Origin: Collybia mongolica
Taxonomy: Eukaryota; Basidiomycota; Agaricomycetes; Agaricales; Clitocybaceae
Direction of reading: 5' to 3'
Length of the DNA stretch: 64,000 nucleotides
Assembly (NCBI GenBank): GCA_013420905.1
Contig: JAAXNY010000005.1
Location: 2,418,001 to 2,482,000 of the forward strand
Both the position numbers and the translations under genes were made by a program. This document shows, piece after piece, positions 57,144 through 64,000 of this stretch. The notes below the pieces were generated by a model, which was given only the letters and a program-made list of their open reading frames with translations, was not told where the DNA came from and did not search any database. How positions within the stretch are numbered: position 1 is the first letter of the stretch; each line of letters starts with the position of its first letter.

Positions 57144-58478
57144 ATGTCCTCACCTTCTATGGACGTGTCCTTTTCCATGGAATGGCTTCCGTCGTATTTA
57201 CTTCCCTTCTTCTCCCTCTCCTATCCCACCGATACTCCCAAGGACGCGGATTCGTTTCTTACCTCCGCATATTATAACACAGGACGCCAAGATCTATGTC
57301 TCATAATCACTTGTATTGCCGTCATGGCGATTCTACGCGACGCACTCCGACTTGGCGTCTTTGAGCCATTTGCTCGGTGGAAACTAACAAGGGACCTAAA
57401 TCGACGGAAACAGGAGAAAGTCCAGGACGGTCTTCTTAATGGAAAACCAAACGGATATTCTAACGGCACTAGCAATGGCCACATCGTTAACGTTTCAACT
57501 CCCAGGGAACTGCGCCAGATGCATCGAAGTGTTCTTAGATTTGCAGAACAGGGTTGGTCCGTTGTATATTATACTCTGCAATGGTCGTTCGGGCTTGTGC
57601 GTCGTATTTTCCTCACATTTCATTATCAACTTACCGAAAATGAAACACAGTATATTCACGTGAATTTACCAACACAAATATTCAACCCTATCGATCTATG
57701 GCAAAATTATCCTCATATCCCCCTTGCTGCACCTCTCAAGCTATACTACCTTACGCAGACGGCGTTCTATATTCACCAAGTTCTCATCCTCAATGCCGAA
57801 GCTCGGCGCAAAGATCACATTCAAATGATGACCCACCATGTCATAACTATATTTCTAATGGCTACTAGCTACTTCTCGAATTTTACTCGGGTTGGTTGCC
57901 TAATTATGGTGCTCATGGACTGGTGTGATATATTCTTACCTGTATGTTTCCGTTATGTCTATCTTATATGCTCAACACTCATCACGGCGTCATTTAGCTG
58001 GCCAAAATGATACGGTACATCGAAATCAGTCAGATCGCCTGTGACTTGACTTTTGGCTGGTTCCTTGTTTCTTGGCTCGTAACGCGCCACGTCCTGTTCC
58101 TCTTTGCAATAATTTCAACTTTCACAGACTGTCCAAATCTTATTCCATTCGAATGGTCTCCAGAACAGGGTCGCTACTTGACCAAATCCGCATGGATAAC
58201 GTTTTGCACGCTTTTGTCAGCTTTACAGGTGTGATGCTTATACTCAGCGGAGCGTTCCACGGAATCTGAAGTCCCATAATCAACTAATATCTTAGGTCAT
58301 TCAAGCAATATGGTTTTGGATGATCTGCCGTGTTGCCTGGAGAGTGGTAACAACAGGTAGTGGAGCGTCAGACGACCGCAGCGATGATGAGGGGTAAATC
58401 TTTTCCTTCCTCTATATGAAACGCGGTACCTGACGCCCGTTTTTCTTTTCCAGTGATGCAGACGGCAAGGAAGACTAA
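57144..58478 (+). CDS. LAG1: Ceramide synthase (LAG1/LAC1, TLC domain)
   Basis: Ceramide synthase acylates sphingoid bases in the ER membrane. The start is MSSPSMDVSFSMEWLPSYLL. A first membrane segment (LCLIITCIAVMAILRDALRL) is followed by an Asn/Gly-rich linker. The TLC domain then runs: LRFAEQGWSVVYYTLQWSFG, NYPHIPLAAPLKLYYLTQTA, FYIHQVLILNAEARRKDHIQ and the Lag motif MMTHHVITIFLMATSYFSNF with the catalytic His pair, followed by VLMDWCDIFLP. Introns then lead to LAKMIRYIEISQIACDLTFG, membrane segments and a tail IWFWMICRVAWRVVTTGSGA ending in a short acidic stretch (DDRSDDEGDADGKED). The acidic tail is usual and in yeast is a CK2 site. Confidence 0.92.
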
Positions 58479-58866
58479 ATATACAACTCACCACCCTGCA
58501 AATGGAGAGCAACCCAAGCCATCCATTCTTATCATGGCACGGGCGTATTTTGTAGACCTCTCAATCATAACGCACTGTCTGGATATATACGATACTTATT
58601 GGGTTTCTTAATGGATCATCATGAATAGAACAAAATCGCAGTCTGAGCAGCGCAGCTGTCAGTCCAAGGGAACTCGCTTTTGACTTGCCATACAATCGCG
58701 AGTCACGTTACTGCGCTCCTTCCTTATCGGGTTATCATCTTTCAGTCTGGCTTGTTCACAGTTGTTCACTCAGTTACGCCAGCTGCGGCTTCGACTGTTA
58801 TTTCATCCAACGAACCCATCTACACAAGGCCCCTTAGACTTTTCTATTCTCCAGACATTATTTCTC
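58479..58866. other. Spacer before SNF7
   Basis: Nothing recognisable; presumed 3' end of the ceramide synthase gene and promoter of SNF7. Confidence 0.4.
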
Positions 58867-59763
58867 ATGATGGCAAGCTTTATGAGTTACTTTGGAGCCC
58901 GACGGGATCCCAAGCAATCAGCAAGAGATGCGATTGTCACACTACGGCAGCAGCTGCAGATGATTGAGAAGAAAGAGGAGTATTTGCAAAAGAAGATTGA
59001 TGATGAACTGAAGAAAGCCAAGGTCAATGCTGTCTCGAACAAGGCAGGTGCGCTGAATAAGGCTCGTACTAATGACTGGGGACCTGGGCTCAACGACGTT
59101 CGGGTTATCATAATAGTGGCCACGGCGGCTTTGAAGCGAAAGAAAGCCAGCGAAGCGGAGCTAGACCGCTTGGCTGGGACACGACTACAGCTTGAAATGC
59201 AAGTAAACACCCTAGAATCGGCCAATTTGAACGCGGAAACAATGGCTGCAATGAAGAAGGCGTCAGACGCGCTCAAGGTCATTCACGGTAATCTGTGAGC
59301 TTGCTTTCGCAACTGGCATCATATTTATATATATAACTCACGTATATTGTGACAGTACGATGGACAAAGTGGATGCAACAATGGCAACTGTGAACGAGCA
59401 ACGAGATTTAGCTAATGAAATTGCGGAGACAATCTCGAATCCTCTGTATGGTAATGCGGATATAGACGATGTAAGCCTTCTGCTCGTCATGGGATATTGA
59501 TAAGCACTAATCATATTGTGAAGGAGGATTTGAAGAGAGAATTGGAGGAACTAGAACAGGACGAATTAAATGAGCGCCTAAGTGGGGCAGAACGTGCACC
59601 GATGCATTTGCCTGCAGGGGCAAGAGTGGAGGGTTTGTTACATTCATGCTTACCCCCGTGCCTTTCTCCTCACTGTCTCTTCATAGGCAATCGGTCAGCC
59701 GTTGGAGTAGAAGACGACGACGAGGCCCAGCTCAGAGAACTACAAGCATCTTTGGCAATGTAG
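58867..59763 (+). CDS. SNF7: ESCRT-III subunit Snf7/Vps32
   Basis: Snf7 polymerises on endosomes to form intralumenal vesicles. The start is MMASFMSYFGARRDPKQSAR (58870 or 58882 are alternative Met starts), then DAIVTLRQQLQMIEKKEEYL and QKKIDDELKKAKVNAVSNKA. An intron (59048-59116) joins to VATAALKRKKASEAELDRLA, QLEMQVNTLESANLNAETMA and MKKASDALKVIHGNL. Later exons give TMDKVDATMATVNEQRDLAN, EIAETISNPLYGNADIDDED and LKRELEELEQDELNERLSGA. The C-terminus DDDEAQLRELQASLAM is the MIM1-like Vps4-binding helix. The length is about 220 residues. Confidence 0.92.
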
Positions 59764-60113
59764 TACTAGTTTTGATTTTCTTCTCTGTGATTTGATTATA
59801 TTTATACTAGCTACACTTGGTTCCCTCGGTTTCTTTTCCTCCCATCAACTGTGTTTTTAATACCTTTCAGTATTGGGCAACCATGTAAATTGCCATAATC
59901 GGATTTGCGTTAAACGAAAACGTGAAGGAACCGAGGAAATCGTGAAATCAAATATGTAAGGTGTACAAGTTAAGCTATAATACTGAGGGCTGTGGGTAGA
60001 GTCTTTGTGGTGGTATCGATTGGTGATGATGTAGCAGATTAAAAATGCGAGTGAAGCTAAAGCCCTGAATATGATTTTAAGTCTAAAAAAACTCCTGCTT
60101 ATGCTGGTGCCGG
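59764..60113. other. Convergent spacer, SNF7 / NEM1
   Basis: No gene is seen; both 3' UTRs end here. Confidence 0.4.
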
Positions 60114-61590
60114 TCATGAGAATAGCCCAGCAGACCGTAGCCCAAGCACGCGACGAACATCGGTGGTAAACCGCAGAGAGTCAAGGACTGGCAAAAGATC
60201 GAGTAGCGCTTCGTCGGATGGATCATGGGTCCAGCCTTCAATTGGTATTCCATTTGCTGTTTGATCTAGTAAGATTAATTGAGATCCAAATAAAATTACG
60301 ACTAACCTTCGTTGACCCGGTAACTGATTGGCGAATTGTCGACAAGACATACCCGTGAAAGGTCTGCTTCAACAATCGACAAATCCTTGGTATACGACCC
60401 ATTCGGCAATTGCGTACAAGACTATGGCAGCGGTTAGCATCAAGACAGACAGTAGAATGGGAAAACCTACATCACGGAATAGCCGATGGCCGAGTATGCC
60501 CCGTCCACCATCCAGCCAGTCAATAACTGGATCCGCATATTCCTTCATAGAAGCGGTAAATATAACGAGTGTGTACCATCCAGAGACCTGATTGATGTAT
60601 AAGCTTGAGATCAACAAAGCTCTCGAAGTCGCGTACCGTTCGAAGGAAGAAATCGACAAAAGGTCGTTTGTACACATGGTACAGTGTGGACCTTCCTCCC
60701 AAAACTACTTCTACCATATGGCTAGCACCTTTGTTTCTTATATCGAAAGAACCCAGTCCCAGCAGACCAGAGCCACCCGTGGTTGAGGAGAATAAAGGCC
60801 GTGATGTTGAATGTATAAGGGTCTCATCAAGGTCAAGCACAAGAGTCTTGGGTGAAGGGAAGGGTGATTTCCGTGCGTTGAGAAGTGGCGTAGAAGATCG
60901 GGAGGCTGGTGCTGAAGGGGATTCCGATGAATGTGCTATTATCACAGGATGTGTACGTGGTGCTTTTGACGATAGAGCGGGGGATTCGGATCGGTTCGGA
61001 GTATCTGTTGTAACCTGACCGGGAGGATAGATTGACAGTAGAGACGGTGTTGATGCGCCTGGGGCCTGTGGCGAAGTCGAAAGGCTGTTGATGTTACCGG
61101 CTTCCTTACCAAGTGTTTCAAGTTCAAGCGACTGTTTTTGTTCTTCAACAACGACCAGTTGCCCATCCTTAGGTACTTCTCTCCTCCATAACGATGTCCA
61201 AGCTGCGCGGAGATTATCCCATAGCAAGACAAAGACGCGTATAAAGAATATTCGTCGAATGATACTTTCAATTTGTGGTTTTGATCGAGCGGGTGAATCT
61301 GCAACTGGTGAAGTCGGGAGTACCTTAGGCGCCGTGGAGGCCAGTCTTTGCAGTGAAGCAAATGCCGGGGAGGAGGATGACCGCTTCGGTGCCAAACCTA
61401 ACGGGCTGGGGAGCGGGGGGAAGAGAAAAGACTTTGTCGACCAGGTGCTTGTGCGCTGGAGCGGTCGGTCTGAGCTACCCTTCCGTCGTTCGCTGATAAA
61501 CGGGGAGCGGTCAGTTGTTGGGGTTGAAGGTGGTGTCCTCGCCGAAGCCAACACATCGAACTGGCGCGAAAGGTATGCCAGAGAATTCAT
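60114..61590 (-). CDS. NEM1: Nem1-type nuclear envelope phosphatase (FCP1/NIF domain)
   Basis: Nem1 with Spo7 dephosphorylates the lipin Pah1 and so controls nuclear membrane growth. The N-terminus is long and Ser/Pro-rich, starting [21 protein letters not shown] membrane-like segment ([20 protein letters not shown]) follows. The phosphatase domain shows [17 protein letters not shown] (DxDxT nucleophile), [20 protein letters not shown] and DFFLRT. After an intron come [20 protein letters not shown] and [19 protein letters not shown]. Past a further intron come [40 protein letters not shown] and [20 protein letters not shown]. It ends [11 protein letters not shown] at 60114. The length is about 470 residues. 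The DLDETL motif is complete. Confidence 0.9.
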
Positions 61591-62111
61591 CTCTGCTACC
61601 TTCTTTTTTGACTGCTAGCCAGAGAAGTGAAGGCTTTAATCTTGAAGAGGACTTTCTACTAGTGGTGCGAGATCAAAAGCCGATTTTGAATGAGATTCAG
61701 GGTTTGTTGAGGCAGAGTTACCGTGAACGGCGAGTCGCGTGGGATCCACGATGCCAGATCAATAAATAATTATTCCGGGCCTTCCCCAACCATTTCACTC
61801 AACGGATGCCAATCAACGCGAGCCCAAGATCCGTCCTTGACACGTCCAACCAATCGGCCATACATTGAGCAATCAGCAGGCCCTCATCCCTAGAGAATTT
61901 GTTCGGCTAAAGCGCTCACAACTTTGTATCGGTCATTCGGAGATGACCCACCATTGGGTTGCACCAAGTCAAGCACGCCATGCGTACACATGTATTCCTA
62001 ATATACGATCCTATATGTAGTCCTCGGGTCTCCTAGAGTCAGAATTCAAATGATGAACGTGATGTCGTTTTGTTAAATTCCGTGGGATGCATTGGACGGG
62101 CCTTTTTAAGA
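61591..62111. other. Spacer, NEM1 promoter and 3' flank of MFS gene
   Basis: The open frame continuing to 61769 on the plus strand is antisense to the NEM1 start and is not supported. Nothing else is recognised. Confidence 0.4.
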
Positions 62112-64000
62112 CTACAATATGTACCTATAACCTTTCTTCTCCCCTCGCCGTTTCTCTCTTTTCTCCTCTTCATCATTTAACGAAGCCAAATGTGAACGGA
62201 AGGCAAAACACATTGTGATAGATACAATGCTCGTGATGATACAAATAGCGTAAGAATTATTATACGTGGGCCCCCAAGATGTTGGCCAGACATACCTGGG
62301 AGACAAACATATTAATATCCAAAAAATATATTTGAAATGACTTACGAGCCCATGACATTTCCGAGAGATGAAACTGAGTTGATAAACGCTAGAGCGACAG
62401 CTCTCTTTGATGAAGGGCGCGATATGGTGCTACTAGTCCAAGATAGAAAACAAATGAAACCAGCATAGGCCTGAGCCATTAAGAAACTAATTTAGTATAC
62501 GTGTCATTCAGCATACTTTGATCAAAAAGCCTGTATAAAGTTGGAAACATACAGTGAAAGATACCGTATGGCCGTATTCATCGTTGACATTGCAATCAAG
62601 AATCCCGTTATCCCAACCAAAAGGGGGATGACAATATGCCAACATCGTTCACCCGCATTATCAGAGTGTCTATGGGCAGGTTTTGGGATTGATATACTGC
62701 TTGACGACAGGAACAAAGCATACCTCGAGACAGCCAGAGAAACAATCGTTGCGAAGACCCAAGGTGGCACACAGAGGATAAGAGTTATTGTTGTATCAAA
62801 TCCCATTGTTGCACTCAATGTTGGAAAGTAAGCGTTGAAAGACAATGATACAACCATATTGGTCAGCGAAAGAGCCAACCACCACACTTTTCCGTCTGAT
62901 AGAGCCAGTATCAAACCCGACATGCTTGCCTGTCTGCGGGCTCGGATAGTTGAACCAAGATCAGGCCTTGTTACCTTGAACATGTCATTGGGCATTGCAT
63001 CTTCGATCATTCGCCGCTGAGCCACGGCTTTCTCGGCTGGGGTGAGCCAACTCGAAGAGGAATCCGGAAAATCAGGCAGAATGTAAATGGCACAAATAGC
63101 GACGAATATGGTGATGGCGCCTTCAACGAAGAAGAGCCATCTGGGATGCGGCATATTTCAGACGCTGTCACATCAGGTGGGTAGGCCTTACCGCCAGGCT
63201 GCGTAACCGAGAATGCCATCCATCCCGTCGAGGATCGCAGATGCAATGAGGGAGCCAAAAGCATTGCTTATCAGGATGCCGCACGACAGTAAAGCAGTTC
63301 TTTGTGAAAGTTCATTTCGTTTGTACCATTTAGAAATGAGAAACTGTTAGAATCAGACTTCATCAAAAGAAAGGCCTGTTGAAGCAACCAACCAGTGCGC
63401 CAGGAAAGAAGGCTGCTTCGACAAAGCCAAGTAAGAAACGCGCACATAATGCACCAAAGAAACTACGAGAATTATCTTCAGCATTCAGAAGGGGCGTTGT
63501 TGAACATACCTAGTAACAAATCCTGGAAGGGAACGTCAGAGCAGAAGGGGCTGAAGAGGGAACCACAAACCGGTCAGGAAAGATATACCACCCCAAACAA
63601 TCATGCAACATGGTAAGTATATTGATGGTTTTCCTATGTAGTCCAGGAACATGTTTCTGGTATCTGTCAGGCTTCGCTCTAAGAAATACAACTGAGAATA
63701 GCTTACGAAGGTATTTGCATTAATATATATCCGATATACAACACAGACAGAATTGAGGCGAATTGGGTACCCTCTAACCGGAGGTCTTCTTCGAAACCCC
63801 GAAGTCTTGCTGCACTGAAGTAATGTTCGAGCAGGACACGATATATGGCTGAAGCAAACTTACGCCGCATTATTTCTGTCGATATCTAGCCCAGTTCAGA
63901 TGGGCCTCACCTCTGATAAACGGAGGTCCACCCACAATTTAAGATATAAATTAGGATGAGAATCGACATCCGGCGGTCCACTTTGCGCAGCAATGAACGC
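62112..64000 (-). CDS. MFS transporter, Dal5/ACS family (5' end off the window)
   Basis: This is a second anion:cation symporter-type transporter, substrate unknown. The N-terminal part near the right edge shows RKVDRRMSILILIYILN, then YIDRNNAA, RGFEEDLRLEGTQFASILSV and LYIGYILMQIPS, then NMFLDYIGKPSIYLPCCMIV. The middle shows FGALCARFLLGFVEAAFFPG, RWLFFVEGAITIFVAICAIY, LPDFPDSSSSWLTPAEKAVA and QRRMIEDAM. Later segments are ALSLTNMVVSLSFNAYFPTL, CWHIVIPLLVGITGFLIAMS and NSVSSLGNVMGS. The C-terminus is YVWPTSWGPTYNNSYAICII and a Lys/Arg-rich tail, stop at 62112. The start codon lies beyond 64000, so the gene is partial. Motif order differs from the transporter at 10317, so they are not recent duplicates. 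Confidence 0.82.

Overview
This window is nuclear DNA from a filamentous basidiomycete, most likely a mushroom-forming agaricomycete. The genes are closely packed on both strands. They are broken by many short introns, about 45 to 85 nt, with GT...AG borders, and the gene families are typical fungal housekeeping families. I found no rRNA, no convincing tRNA, no CRISPR and no bacterial-style operons. All exon joins below were worked out by hand from splice borders and reading frame, so terminal exons may shift by a few bases.

Layout, left to right. 0-10 kb: a double zinc-ribbon ZNRD2-like gene (-), an EDEM/Htm1 mannosidase (+), adenine phosphoribosyltransferase (-), ribosomal protein eS1 (-), the autophagy E2 Atg10 (+) and an acetoacetyl-CoA thiolase (+). 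10-21 kb: a Dal5-type MFS transporter (+), a large unrecognised nuclear-looking protein (+), a SLIP-GC-like large GTPase (+) and a small Tyr/Gly/His-rich basidiomycete protein (-). 21-29 kb: GPN3 (-) and PYM1 (+) from one divergent promoter, an FMP32/DUF1640 mitochondrial coiled-coil protein (-), two tandem Ure2p-type glutathione transferases (-) and COA5/PET191 (-). 29-35 kb: IBA57 (+), mitochondrial phosphopantetheinyl transferase PPT2 (-) and Elongator subunit ELP2 (+). 35-45 kb: a long protein ending in a degenerate eIF4A-like helicase core (-), an RRM protein (-), FMC1 (+), SUA5 (+) and an HMG-box transcription factor (+). 45-49 kb: a DUF302 protein (-), then about 2.5 kb of gene-free DNA almost without CpG. 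49-64 kb: DBP8 (+), a BTB-like protein (+), MOB1 (-), a DJ-1/PfpI protein (+), a U1A/U2B'' protein (-), ceramide synthase (+), SNF7 (+), NEM1 (-) and a second Dal5-type MFS transporter (-) cut by the right edge.

Many genes serve the mitochondrion (FMP32, COA5, IBA57, PPT2, FMC1, probably the thiolase). Others serve RNA and translation (eS1, DBP8, ELP2, SUA5, U2B'', PYM1, GPN3) or the endomembrane system (EDEM, ceramide synthase, SNF7, NEM1, Atg10). Divergent pairs separated by only 130-260 bp are common.

The most unusual item is the eIF4A-derived pseudohelicase at 34904-38118. Its reading frame is intact, but nearly every ATP- and RNA-binding motif is lost, and it is spliced to a disordered N-terminal half of about 417 residues. 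Second is the CpG desert at 46204-48660, which looks like old, methylation-decayed repeat DNA.
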